Source: DAIQNV01 sp036788215 (GTDB taxonomy: Bacteria; Planctomycetota; Phycisphaerae; Phycisphaerales; UBA1924). Taken from it: 22,643 nt of DNA. This document shows positions 1 through 7,553 of this stretch, one piece after another. The translations under genes and the position numbers were made by a program. Position 1 is the first letter of the stretch, and every line of letters starts with the position of its first letter. The stretch spans positions 1 through 22,643 of the forward strand of contig DAIQNV010000050.1 in the NCBI GenBank assembly GCA_036788215.1. Direction: 5' to 3'. The notes under the pieces were generated by a model that made no database searches, had not been told where the DNA came from, and saw only the letters and a list, made by a program, of their open reading frames with translations.

Positions 1-66
1 CACATCGTGCGCGTCGACCGGGCCGGTCGGGTGGACATCGAGCCCTGGCCCGCGCGTGCCGGCTGA
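1..66 (+). CDS. C-terminal end of an unidentified protein (5' end outside window)
   Basis: An open frame runs from base 1 to a TGA at 64-66 and encodes 21 residues ending IEPWPARAG. The piece is too short to assign a family. It converges with the leftward LCAT-like gene, with only 17 bp between the two stop codons and no clear terminator hairpin. Coding is inferred from GC-rich third positions and the close convergent packing. Confidence 0.5.
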   Translation, partial: HIVRVDRAGRVDIEPWPARAG

Positions 67-83
67 GGCGCGCCGGGAGATCG

Positions 84-1541
84 CTACACGATGCACGCCC
101 CCCGCGGCCTCTCGAGCAGTGTGTAGAGGAGGTTGTCGGTGAAGGTCGGGCTCCTCGTCAGGCCCATGTGGTCGGTGTGCAGGAAGAACACCTCCGACCA
201 GTCGATGGGGCTCTGCAGGCGGGGAACCCACGCCCCGCCGGTCCGCTCGTCCAGCAGCGCGCTCGAGCGCAGGACCGTTCCATCGCCCGCGGCGGTTTCC
301 ATGTAGTCGACGCGCGGCTCGCCTTCACGCACCACGCCGAGGCTGGGCGTCGGTCGGGCGTCGCCGGCGAAGAGCACCTTGCGGACATGGGCGGGGCGCG
401 GTGCCGGCGCGTCGAGCATCTGTTGCACACGCCGCGCCTCATCGAGGCACTTGGCCAGGTGCTCGATCGCGGCGGCGCGTCTTTTCTCGGGCGTGTCCTG
501 CCCGGGCATCAGGATCGCGAGTTGGAAATCGACATCTGGGTTAGCAAGGCCCCAGCCCATCCGCTCCCAGAGCCCGAGGTCCAGCAGGTCCTCTACGACG
601 CGCACATCGCCGTTCGGGCCCGCCGCCTCCGCGACATGCCCGTGCCGGCCGCGGGGGAGGAGCTGGTACATCGCGGGGAAAGAGCCCAGGATCGTGGCGT
701 GGTACGCGGGCGTGAGGGGCGTCTTGGGCAGGCCGATAATCAGCTTCCGAAGGGCTTCCAGCGAGCCCGCGTTCGGTGCACCGACCATGACCAGGTGCTC
801 GACCTTCCTCGCGCCCGCCCAGCCGGGGCTCGCCGCTCCATCGGGCGTCGCGGTGGCCCCGTACCGCAGATAATATCGGGCGAGCGCACTTCCCATCGAG
901 TGCGCCACGAGATCCACCTTCACATCGCGGGCGCAGCCCGCCTCCCGCTTGGCATACCGCAAGACCGCGTCGACGAACGCCCCGAGCTTCAGGGCGTTCT
1001 CGGGAATGCTCCGCCTCCAGTCATACGGGAATTGAAAGCAGGTCGCGAGCGCGTGAACCCCGTAGTCGAGCACCCGGTTTGCAGCCAGGAACTCGCCGGT
1101 GTACCCGCCCGCCCCCAGCGTCAGGATGATCTCGTTGTACGCGCTCAGCTCCACCGGCAACCCGAGCACCTTGCCCCGGATCTTGTCGAGCGCCCCGTCC
1201 GCCTCGACCCCGCTCTCGATCTCCCGCAGGGGCTGCCCCGGGATCATGGGCAGCGCCGTGAGGCGGACGCCCTCGGGGGTCGACGGGTCCGCGAAATCGC
1301 CATCGAAGGCGCCCCAGATGCTCTTCCCGCTCGCCCGATCGACGAGGCGGGACCCCAGGATCCCCGGGATGACGATCACCGGGTTCCGCTCAGCGGGGCT
1401 CTGTTTCGCCGCGCGGTCGTACAGCGTGGTGAAGTCCGGGCCCCGGGCCCCCGGGAGCCTGGCGCTCAGCGCGTGGACGACCTCGCCCACCCCACGGGCG
1501 GCACCAGGACGGAACGGACGGCGGCGAGGGGGATTGGGCAT
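84..1541 (-). CDS. LCAT-family alpha/beta hydrolase (lipase/acyltransferase-like)
   Basis: A 485-residue protein of the lecithin:cholesterol acyltransferase type. The first core strand and oxyanion region is NPVIVIPGILGS at 53-64. The family signature PYDWR lies at 172-176, and the nucleophile elbow AHSMG at 213-217 puts the catalytic Ser at 215. The GDGTV motif gives a candidate Asp at 420, and HTDHMG at 455-460 supplies the His, so the triad is complete. Family members cleave or transfer acyl groups of lipids or other esters; the substrate here cannot be read from sequence. No signal peptide is visible, only an Arg/Pro-rich N-terminus, so a cytoplasmic or peripheral membrane location is likely. 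It lies 56 bp downstream of the NTPase gene on the same strand. A TATCCT hexamer ends 8 bp before the ATG and no Shine-Dalgarno is seen, so it may also have its own leaderless promoter. Confidence 0.85.
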   Translation of the reverse strand: MPNPPRRRPFRPGAARGVGEVVHALSARLPGARGPDFTTLYDRAAKQSPAERNPVIVIPGILGSRLVDRASGKSIWGAFDGDFADPSTPEGVRLTALPMIPGQPLREIESGVEADGALDKIRGKVLGLPVELSAYNEIILTLGAGGYTGEFLAANRVLDYGVHALATCFQFPYDWRRSIPENALKLGAFVDAVLRYAKREAGCARDVKVDLVAHSMGSALARYYLRYGATATPDGAASPGWAGARKVEHLVMVGAPNAGSLEALRKLIIGLPKTPLTPAYHATILGSFPAMYQLLPRGRHGHVAEAAGPNGDVRVVEDLLDLGLWERMGWGLANPDVDFQLAILMPGQDTPEKRRAAAIEHLAKCLDEARRVQQMLDAPAPRPAHVRKVLFAGDARPTPSLGVVREGEPRVDYMETAAGDGTVLRSSALLDERTGGAWVPRLQSPIDWSEVFFLHTDHMGLTRSPTFTDNLLYTLLERPRGACIV

Positions 1542-1549
1542 AGCGGCTC

Positions 1550-1555
1550 AGGATA
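1550..1555 (-). promoter_or_regulatory. Candidate -10 element (TATCCT) of the LCAT-like gene
   Basis: TATCCT on the minus strand ends 8 bp before the ATG at 1541 and no ribosome binding site lies between. This spacing would start transcription at or next to the start codon. No convincing -35 is seen. Confidence 0.3.
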
Positions 1556-1571
1556 AACCCAACCGCCGCAC

Positions 1572-1592
1572 CGCCCGGAGTCTTCCCGGGCG
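1572..1592 (-). other. Stem-loop between NTPase and LCAT-like genes
   Basis: Perfect 7-bp arms CGCCCGG (1572-1578) and CCGGGCG (1586-1592) enclose a 7-nt loop. It sits just after the NTPase stop and before the LCAT-like start. There is no T-run, so it is not a classical intrinsic terminator; it could stabilise the NTPase mRNA end or attenuate read-through. Confidence 0.35.
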
Positions 1593-1597
1593 TCGGG

Positions 1598-3160
1598 CTA
1601 CGCGGGCCGAATTCCCCGGTGCAGCTGCTGCACCCGGTCGGCCTCGGCGCGGCGCACCGAATCGAGGACGAGCTTGGGTATCCGCCACTCTTCCTGGTCG
1701 GCGGTCACGTTCGCGCAGTGCTCGTTGAAGCAGCGGTACAGGAACTTGAACGCGTCGCGGGGCTGATGCATCTGGTCGAGGGCGTCCACCAGGTCGTTCC
1801 GCGTGACGTCTTCCGCGAAGAGCTCGATCAGGTTGATCGGCGTCGCCTCGGCACGCAGGCACGATCTGAGCCGGGCGTTGCACATGTCGTAGAGCATGGG
1901 CCCGGTCCAGGTGAGCCGCTCGATCAGGCTCTGCTTGTCGAGCCTCGCCTCCTGGAAGAAGGCGCTCGACTCCTTGAAGAGGGCGTGCCTGAGCTCGATG
2001 GGCAGCAGCATCTTGACGCCCAGGCGCTCCTGCTGCAGGAACTTGTTGTTGAACAAGGGCCAGATCAATTCCCGCATCTTGTCCGCGTCGCCATTGATCA
2101 AGGTCGGCTCGTCCACGCGGTCGATCACGACCAGGATGCCGGTGTACCCGAAGCGGCCCAGGAACCTGCGGAGCGAGTCCATCGAGGCGTAGCGGGCCTC
2201 GTCGGCGTCCTCGTGCAGGGGCACGTGCACGCCCCGGCGCTGGCCCGGGTCGAGGTGGCTCAGCGATGCCGCGAAGGCGTCCCGCGTCCGGGGCATCGCC
2301 CGCATCTCCTCGCGGACGCGACCGGCCAGGCGGCTCAGGACCATGCGGTCCCAAACGAACCGCTTCACGAGCACCGCGATGTACGCCAGCAGCAGGAGGC
2401 CCGCGAGGACGAGCAGCGCGTTGCGCGTGAACTCCCCGCTGGGCACCGACTGCGAGCCCAGGCCCGCCAGGGCGGCGGGTATCCACCCCGCGTACACCAG
2501 CGCCTTCCAAGCGACATCGCCCCTCGGGGGGAGCAGGCGCGTCAGGCGGCGCAGGCGGCCGGTGCGCTGCCCGTCGGTGTCCATCTTGTCGTAAAGAGCG
2601 GCGAGCGAGACCAGCTCCTGGCGCAGGCTCACGGGGAGCTTGCGGACCGCCTTCACGGGCTCCTCGCCCAGGTTGACCGTGGGGCGGTCGGGGCCCTCCT
2701 TGAAGAGCGTCGAGACGATCCGCTCGGTCGCGAGGCTCAGCACCGCGTCCATGTGGTCGACGAGCCGGAACGATCGGAACGGCCCGAGCCCGTCCTTCCC
2801 GGGCGCAACGCGTTCCGCGATCTCCGCGATGAAGGCGTTCGGATCGTCGTAGGAGATCACGAACATGCGGTTGTCGGGGTGGCGACGGTTGTGGTCGTCG
2901 ATCCGGTCCTCGATCTGCATGCGGATCGCGGTCTTGCCCGAGCCCTTCTCGCCGAAGACGACCGAGGTGCTGGGGCGCGTCAACTCGCCCAGGATCTTCT
3001 CGAAGTCGGAGTGGACGCTCCCGATGTACTCCTCGCGGCGTTGCAGCGCTGCGGGGCCCACGAAGTTCAGCCGGCTGAACACCGCGTCGTGACGCGCTTC
3101 CTCCCCGCGGAACGGGTTCTCGGCGATCCCCCAGTGCTCAAAGAACTGGCTGACATTCAT
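1598..3160 (-). CDS. P-loop NTPase with two internal membrane helices (KAP-like)
   Basis: A 520-residue protein with Walker A GEKGSGKT at 70-77 and a Walker B-like strand ILVVIDRVDE at 342-351. Between them lie a moderately hydrophobic segment (about 220-235) and a strong membrane helix (about 247-267). Two membrane helices inserted inside the NTPase domain are the hallmark described for KAP P-loop NTPases, so this is the favoured assignment. The N-terminal WGIAENPF stretch instead recalls ExeA/AAA-type ATPases, so the family is not certain. The C-terminal third (355-520) is soluble and unassigned. The protein would be anchored in the inner membrane with its ATPase facing the cytoplasm. The start is supported by AGGAGG four bases upstream. 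The LCAT-like hydrolase follows on the same strand, which hints at a joint function but does not prove it. Confidence 0.75.
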   Translation of the reverse strand: MNVSQFFEHWGIAENPFRGEEARHDAVFSRLNFVGPAALQRREEYIGSVHSDFEKILGELTRPSTSVVFGEKGSGKTAIRMQIEDRIDDHNRRHPDNRMFVISYDDPNAFIAEIAERVAPGKDGLGPFRSFRLVDHMDAVLSLATERIVSTLFKEGPDRPTVNLGEEPVKAVRKLPVSLRQELVSLAALYDKMDTDGQRTGRLRRLTRLLPPRGDVAWKALVYAGWIPAALAGLGSQSVPSGEFTRNALLVLAGLLLLAYIAVLVKRFVWDRMVLSRLAGRVREEMRAMPRTRDAFAASLSHLDPGQRRGVHVPLHEDADEARYASMDSLRRFLGRFGYTGILVVIDRVDEPTLINGDADKMRELIWPLFNNKFLQQERLGVKMLLPIELRHALFKESSAFFQEARLDKQSLIERLTWTGPMLYDMCNARLRSCLRAEATPINLIELFAEDVTRNDLVDALDQMHQPRDAFKFLYRCFNEHCANVTADQEEWRIPKLVLDSVRRAEADRVQQLHRGIRPA

Positions 3161-3164
3161 CGCG

Positions 3165-3206
3165 CCTCCTCACCGGCTTCAATCGCACCCGCCCCGCACA
3201 ACACTA
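3165..3206 (-). promoter_or_regulatory. RBS and candidate -10 for the NTPase gene
   Basis: AGGAGG (3165-3170 on the minus strand) lies four bases before the ATG at 3160 and fixes this start. A TAGTGT hexamer (3201-3206) about 40 bp upstream is a possible -10. No good -35 is visible. The rest of the 109-bp space to the mutase gene shows nothing else recognisable. Confidence 0.4.
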
Positions 3207-3269
3207 GCCCGAACGGTCAGCGCCGGGCCGCGGATGCTCATGAGCAACCCCTCACGCCCCTCCGAGGCC

Positions 3270-4694
3270 TCAATGATCGACCCGCTCCCCGAGGATCGGG
3301 CTCACCTCCGCGACCACCTTCTCGAGCTGCTCGGGCGTCCGAGCCTCGGCGTTCAGGCGGAGCAGGGGCTCGGTGTTGCTCTTGCGGACATTGACCCACC
3401 AGCCCTCGGTCTCGAAGCAGTCCACCGTCGCGCCGTCGAGGTCGTCGATGCTGCCCCGACCGGCGTAGGTCCCGCGGAGCTCGTCGAGCGCGCCGTCCTT
3501 GTCCTCGATCTCGAAGTTGATCTCGCCGGACTGGGCGTAGCGGGCGACGGGCGCCACCAGTTCGCTCATCGTCTTGCCGGACTTAGCCACCACGCTCAGC
3601 ACCGTCGCCATCGCGATCGCGCCCGAGTCGGCGTTGAAGTTGTCCCGGAAGTAGAAGTGCCCGCTCAGCTCGCCTCCGAAGACGCACCTTTCGTCCGCCA
3701 TCGTCTGCTTCATGAAGACATGGCCGACGCGCCCGCGGTAGGCCTTGCCCCCCGCCTTCTCGATCTCCTCCGCGACCGCCTTGGTCGACCGCAGGTCGTA
3801 CACCACGCCGGCGCCCGGGCTCCGCTCCAGGAAGTGACCCGCCAGCACCGCGGTCAGGCGGTCGCACCCGACGATCCCGCCCTTCTCGTCAACGATCACG
3901 CAGCGGTCCGCGTCCCCGTCGTAGCACACGCCGAGGTCCGCCTGTTCCTGCACCACCGCTTCGCGCACCATCGCGAGGTTCGACGCGACGAGCGGGTTCG
4001 GCTCGTGCACAAACTCGGCCTTGGTGTTGTCGTAGTTCATCTCCACGATCGTCAGCCCGGGCACATTCGCGCCCTTCTTGCCGAAGACCTTCGGGCACAT
4101 CGTGCCCGCCATCCCGTTCGACGCGTCGACGACGATCTTGAGCTCCTTGCCCCCCCCACCGAGGCCCAGATCGCAGTGCCTCAGCACATGCTGGATGTAC
4201 GCGTCCCACAGGTCCCGCTGCTCGACACGACCCGTCGCCTGGCCCTTGGCCTGGTTCCGGTCGACCATCGCCGCGTGCTTGCGGACCTCCGCGAGCCCGG
4301 TCGCCTCGCCCACCGGCTTGGCCTTGCGCTTCGAGACCTTGAACCCGTTGTACTGCGGGGGGTTATGGCTCGCGGTCACCATCACGCCCCCGGCGCAGTC
4401 GAGGTGATTGATCGCGAAGTACATGAAGCTGGTGTCGATCAGCCCCAGGTCGATCACCGAGGCCCCGAAAGTGGTGATCCCGTCGATCAGCTCCCGCGAC
4501 AGGGCGGGGCTTGAGACGCGCATGTCCCTCCCCACCAATATGTTGCGCATCATGGGCGTCGTCTCGCCCGCGGCTTCCGCCTCCTGCACCAGGAACTTGG
4601 CACACCCGAACCCGATCTGCCAGGCCATCTGGTCGTTCAGGAGATCGGGGTAGACCCCCCGGATGTCGTACGCCTTGAAGATCCGTCCCAGCAT
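3270..4694 (-). CDS. manB: Phosphomannomutase/phosphoglucomutase
   Basis: A 474-residue alpha-D-phosphohexomutase that interconverts hexose 6- and 1-phosphates, feeding GDP-mannose or UDP-glucose for glycans. All four family motifs are present: the phosphoserine loop TASHNP at 107-112 (Ser109), the Mg-binding DGDADR at 259-264, the sugar-binding GELSGH at 341-346, and the phosphate-binding RKSNTEP at 437-443. The N-terminal IFKAYDIRG is also typical. Length is normal for the AlgC/ManB group. GGAGGAG six bases before the ATG supports the start. Whether it prefers mannose or glucose phosphates cannot be decided from sequence. Its upstream side faces the REP/RAYT locus. Confidence 0.95.
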   Translation of the reverse strand: MLGRIFKAYDIRGVYPDLLNDQMAWQIGFGCAKFLVQEAEAAGETTPMMRNILVGRDMRVSSPALSRELIDGITTFGASVIDLGLIDTSFMYFAINHLDCAGGVMVTASHNPPQYNGFKVSKRKAKPVGEATGLAEVRKHAAMVDRNQAKGQATGRVEQRDLWDAYIQHVLRHCDLGLGGGGKELKIVVDASNGMAGTMCPKVFGKKGANVPGLTIVEMNYDNTKAEFVHEPNPLVASNLAMVREAVVQEQADLGVCYDGDADRCVIVDEKGGIVGCDRLTAVLAGHFLERSPGAGVVYDLRSTKAVAEEIEKAGGKAYRGRVGHVFMKQTMADERCVFGGELSGHFYFRDNFNADSGAIAMATVLSVVAKSGKTMSELVAPVARYAQSGEINFEIEDKDGALDELRGTYAGRGSIDDLDGATVDCFETEGWWVNVRKSNTEPLLRLNAEARTPEQLEKVVAEVSPILGERVDH

Positions 4695-4700
4695 GCTGCG

Positions 4701-4735
4701 CTCCTCCGCGAGGTGAACTCAGGGCCCGCAGGGTA
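4701..4735 (-). promoter_or_regulatory. RBS and candidate -10 of the phosphohexomutase gene
   Basis: GGAGGAG (4701-4707, minus strand) is a strong ribosome binding site six bases from the ATG. TACCCT (4730-4735) is a plausible -10 giving a leader of roughly 30 nt. No clear -35 is seen. Confidence 0.4.
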
Positions 4736-4809
4736 GCACCGAGTACGCCCGCCCCGCCCTGCGACTCCGCTCGGTGCACGCCCGCGGCTCCGACCGTCCG
4801 CCCCATTCA

Positions 4810-4835
4810 TCAGAGCCGCGATCGTGAGATCGCGG
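4810..4835 (+). repeat. REP element, copy 1
   Basis: This 26-bp sequence starts TCAGAG and carries a perfect hairpin CCGCGATC-GTGA-GATCGCGG at 4816-4835. It is identical to the copies at 5422-5447 (same orientation) and 5474-5499 (inverted). It lies upstream of the RAYT transposase gene, which is the usual arrangement of a RAYT and its cognate REPs. Confidence 0.85.
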
Positions 4836-4850
4836 TTTCCCAATGCCAAA

Positions 4851-4865
4851 CACGATCCAATCGTG
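4851..4865 (+). other. Small hairpin upstream of the RAYT gene
   Basis: CACGAT-CCA-ATCGTG forms a perfect 6-bp stem ending 17 bp before the ATG at 4883. It could be a regulatory site or a degenerate REP piece. Its function is unknown. Confidence 0.3.
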
Positions 4866-4882
4866 GCCGTTAATCTGGTCGT

Positions 4883-5439
4883 ATGCAAAGTGAGCCTCTG
4901 GCCTATACTTCATTACTTTCTCGACCCGCGCCAGCCGCCTGCACGGCGACCCGAAAGGCTCCGTCGACCGTCTTCACAACCGCTACCGCGAACCGCTGCT
5001 CCCGCCGGGTCAACGCCCGGCGGCTTCCCGCGACTGCGCAGCGACACCCGTTCAACTCGGGAAACTCGCCCGCGAAGCCGTCGCCGAAGCCATCCGCACA
5101 ACCGCGAGCCATCGAAACTGGAAGCTGTACGCGCTGGCCGTCCAGAGCAACCATGTCCATGCCGTTATCACCGCAGACACAACGCCCGAACTTGTGATGA
5201 AGGCCCTGAAATCGTGGTCCACCCGAGCCCTGCGCGCAAACTCGCATATCGATGCGGAAAGCCAACCATGGACGCGTCACGGCAGCACAAGGTACCTCTG
5301 GCGCGAATCGGATGTGATCAGCGCGACGGAGTACGTGCTACTCGAACAAGATCGGCGCGAACGATTCCAAGTCCGCAAGCCCGAAAGACAGCAGTTCGGC
5401 TCCGACCCGTCAGCCAACCAGTCAGAGCCGCGATCGTGA
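4883..5439 (+). pseudogene. REP-associated tyrosine transposase (RAYT, IS200-like), one frameshift near the 5' end
   Basis: The coding frame from about 4909 to the TGA at 5437-5439 gives a typical RAYT/IS200-like Y1 transposase: FITFSTRASRLHGDPKGSVD near the N-terminus, the HUH motif NHVH at 5149-5160 (His-Val-His), and a C-terminal WTRHGSTRYLW followed by the likely catalytic Tyr at 5332-5334 (EYVLLEQ). RAYTs are single-strand DNA transposases that mobilise REP hairpins. The frame has no usable start because a TGA (4891-4893) blocks it. The ATG at 4883 in the next frame encodes MQSEPLAY, the normal RAYT N-terminus. A net one-base loss (or two-base gain) around 4907-4909 would join the two. 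The rest is intact, so this is either a recent mutation or a sequencing error. The final residues SEPRS and the stop come from REP copy 2. No slippery heptamer supports programmed frameshifting. Confidence 0.8.
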
Positions 5440-5447
5440 GATCGCGG
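5422..5447 (+). repeat. REP element, copy 2
   Basis: Identical over 26 bp to copy 1 and in the same orientation. It overlaps the 3' end of the RAYT gene and supplies its last codons and TGA stop (5437-5439). Confidence 0.85.
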
Positions 5448-5473
5448 AGATTCGAGCGGTGGCGGACATTCGG

Positions 5474-5499
5474 CCGCGATCTCACGATCGCGGCTCTGA
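5474..5499 (-). repeat. REP element, copy 3 (inverted)
   Basis: The exact reverse complement of copies 1 and 2. With copy 2 it forms a 78-bp inverted pair (BIME-like) separated by 26 bp. It directly abuts the stop codon (5500-5502) of the GH2 gene. Confidence 0.85.
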
Positions 5500-7529
5500 T
5501 TAATCCGGCGCATCCTCCCCCGCCCACCGCTCATACCGCTCCCGCACCACCTCGAAGATCCCCTTNNNNNNNNNNNNNNNNNNNNNNNNNNNNNNNNNNN
5601 NNNNNNNNNNNNNNNNNNNNNNNNNNNNNNNNNNNNNNNNNNNNNNNNNNNNNNNNNNNNNNNNNCATCCTCCCCCGCCCACCGCTCATACCGCTCCCGC
5701 ACCACCTCGAAGATCCCCTTCTTCACCCCCCGCTCCGAGATCAGGCCCTTGCGGTTGAACCCGTCCTGCACCCCGCCCAAGAGTCGCCGGGGCGAGCGGA
5801 AGTCTCGCAGGATCCAGGGGCTGATGCCCTGCAGCATCCCCGCTTCCCGGAGTTCATCGCACCAGTCGAGCTGGTCGCGGTAGAAGCGTTCGCCGAACTC
5901 CTCCGTCCAGACCTCCTCGGGGTCCCCGTGCAGGCCCTGCTTCACGCCGGCGCCGAACTCGCTGAGCATGAAGGGCTTCTCCCACTTCGTCTCCACCGTC
6001 ACGCCCGCCAGGTCGCGGGTGTGCCCCCCGTACCAGCCCACATACTCGTTGATCGCCAGTACGTCCGCCGCCTCGCCGAAGGGGTCGTCGATGACCATGC
6101 GGGCCAGCTTCCCGTTCTCCCGCCGCATCCTCGCGAAGCAGGCGGCGGAGATCAGGCGGGAGCTATCGAGTTCCCGGGCCAGTCTGGCGAGGTCGACGCG
6201 GAAGGCGGTCTGCGCCGCATCCGCACGATTCTCGTTGCCCACCGACCAGATCACGACGCTCGCCCGGTTCCGGTCGCGCTCGATCATCTCCGTCAGGTGC
6301 GTGCGCGCGTAGGCCCTGGTCACCTCGTTCTGGAACTCCAGCACCCAGTAGACCGGGATCTCCCCCCACACCATCAGGCCAAGCTCATCCGCCACCCGCA
6401 CCATGTGCTCGTTGTGCGTGTAGTGGGCCAGGCGGACGAAATTGCACCCGAGGTCCTTCGCCCAGCCGAGCAGCGTGCGTGCGTCCGACTCGCTCCACGC
6501 CCGGCGCCCGCCGATCGGCCCCTCCTCGTGGATCGAGATGCCTCGGAGGAAGACGGGCTCCCCGTTCAGCAGGATGTCCCGCCCCCGCGTCTCGATCCGC
6601 CGGAAGCCCACCCGGTCCGTCACGCTCTGCTCGCCCAGCTGGACCACCAGGTCGTAGAGCCTGGGCGACTCGGGGGACCACTTCACCCCCGTCCCCGGGA
6701 AGGGCATCCGCACCGTCGCCCGTCCCGACTCGTCCGCCGCCGCTCCCCAGGAGAGCCCGAGCTCGGGGATGCGCACGCGGAGCTCGGCGCCGCTGGCGCC
6801 GGGCCCGTCCACCGTCACGTCGACCTGGATCGAGTCCCCCTCGATCAGGCGAGCATCCCACGATCGGACAAAGGTCTCGGGCACCTCGAGCAGGCTCACC
6901 TCGCGCGTGATGCCCCCGTAGTTCCACCAGTCGGTCATCAGCGCCGGGACATCCTCGGCGCGACGGCGGTTGTCGACGCGCACCGCGACGCTGTTCTCGC
7001 CCTCGCGGAACTTGCCCGTCACATCGAAGGAAAAGGGCGTGAAGCCCACATGGTGCGACCCGAGGTACTCGTCGTTCAGCCAGACGCTCGCGTGCCGGTT
7101 CACCGCGCCGAAGTGCAGGAACTGCCTCATGCCGGGCGTCGGCTCGAAGGAGAAGGTCTTGCGGTAGAAGACCGTGCCTTCGTAGTGGTAGAGGTCGTCC
7201 CGCTGGCTGCTCCAGTCCCCGGGCACCTCCAGCGTCTGCGCGGTGTCGTAGTCGTGCTCGATCAGTTGCTCGGGCCTGGTCCGCTCCACATGCTCCGCCC
7301 ACCCCGGGCGCATCGGCGCCCCCAGGTACGCGACCGACCCCGCGTCGTACGGGTCGACGATCACCCGCCACATGCCGTTCAGGCTGAAGGCGACGCGATC
7401 GAGCGCGTTCACAATGGGCGGGGCCACCCCCTCGCCCTCGGGAACCCCGGGGGTCTGGCGCGGCAAGGGCTGGGCGAGGGCGGAAACGCAGAGGCAGACG
7501 ACGACGGCGATCGAAAAGATGCAACGCAT
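5500..7529 (-). CDS. Secreted GH2 glycoside hydrolase (beta-glucuronidase/galactosidase-like), interrupted by an artefactual gap
   Basis: Glycoside hydrolase family 2 with a Sec signal peptide (hydrophobic 4-18, likely cut after ALA at 19). It has a jelly-roll sugar-binding domain (about 45-215, with WNYGGITREV at 202-211), an immunoglobulin-like domain (about 220-310) and a TIM barrel (about 315-620). The acid/base is Glu433 in SVGNE and the nucleophile is Glu524 in SEFG. AINEYVGWY (492-500) resembles the beta-glucuronidase subgroup. The 100-N gap at 5566-5665 is flanked by the same 55 bp on both sides. Removing the gap and one copy keeps the frame and gives 624 residues ending WAGEDAPD. The protein is probably periplasmic or exported and acts on polysaccharide-derived beta-glycosides; the exact substrate is unknown. 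It follows the helicase by 24 bp. TAGTCT six bases before the ATG suggests its own leaderless promoter. Confidence 0.9.
5511..5720. repeat. 55-bp contig-end duplication either side of the N gap
   Basis: Bases 5511-5565 and 5666-5720 are identical over 55 bp and sit exactly at the two edges of the 100-N run. Both copies encode the same GH2 C-terminal residues in frame. This is the pattern of two overlapping contigs scaffolded without merging, not a biological repeat. Confidence 0.9.
5566..5665. other. Assembly gap (100 N)
   Basis: A placeholder run of exactly 100 N. The duplicated flanks indicate that no real sequence is missing. Confidence 0.95.
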
Positions 7530-7535
7530 CCCACC

Positions 7536-7541
7536 AGACTA
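7536..7541 (-). promoter_or_regulatory. Candidate -10 element (TAGTCT) of the GH2 gene
   Basis: TAGTCT ends six bases before the ATG at 7529, so transcription would start at about the A of the ATG. No Shine-Dalgarno at normal distance is present. It lies in the 24-bp space after the helicase stop. Confidence 0.35.
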
Positions 7542-7553
7542 CCGGATCGCCGG

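Noticed and set aside
1572..1592. Intrinsic terminator after the NTPase gene
   Set aside because: The hairpin is convincing but no T-run follows on the transcribed strand, so it is listed only as a stem-loop.
84..3160. A confirmed anti-phage defence cassette (NTPase plus lipase)
   Set aside because: There are only two genes, with ordinary composition and housekeeping neighbours, and no other defence genes. It is kept as a hypothesis in the findings, not as a call.
4883..4915. Programmed -1 frameshifting in the RAYT gene
   Set aside because: There is no slippery heptamer or downstream stimulatory structure at the junction, and RAYT genes are not known to need a shift at this point.
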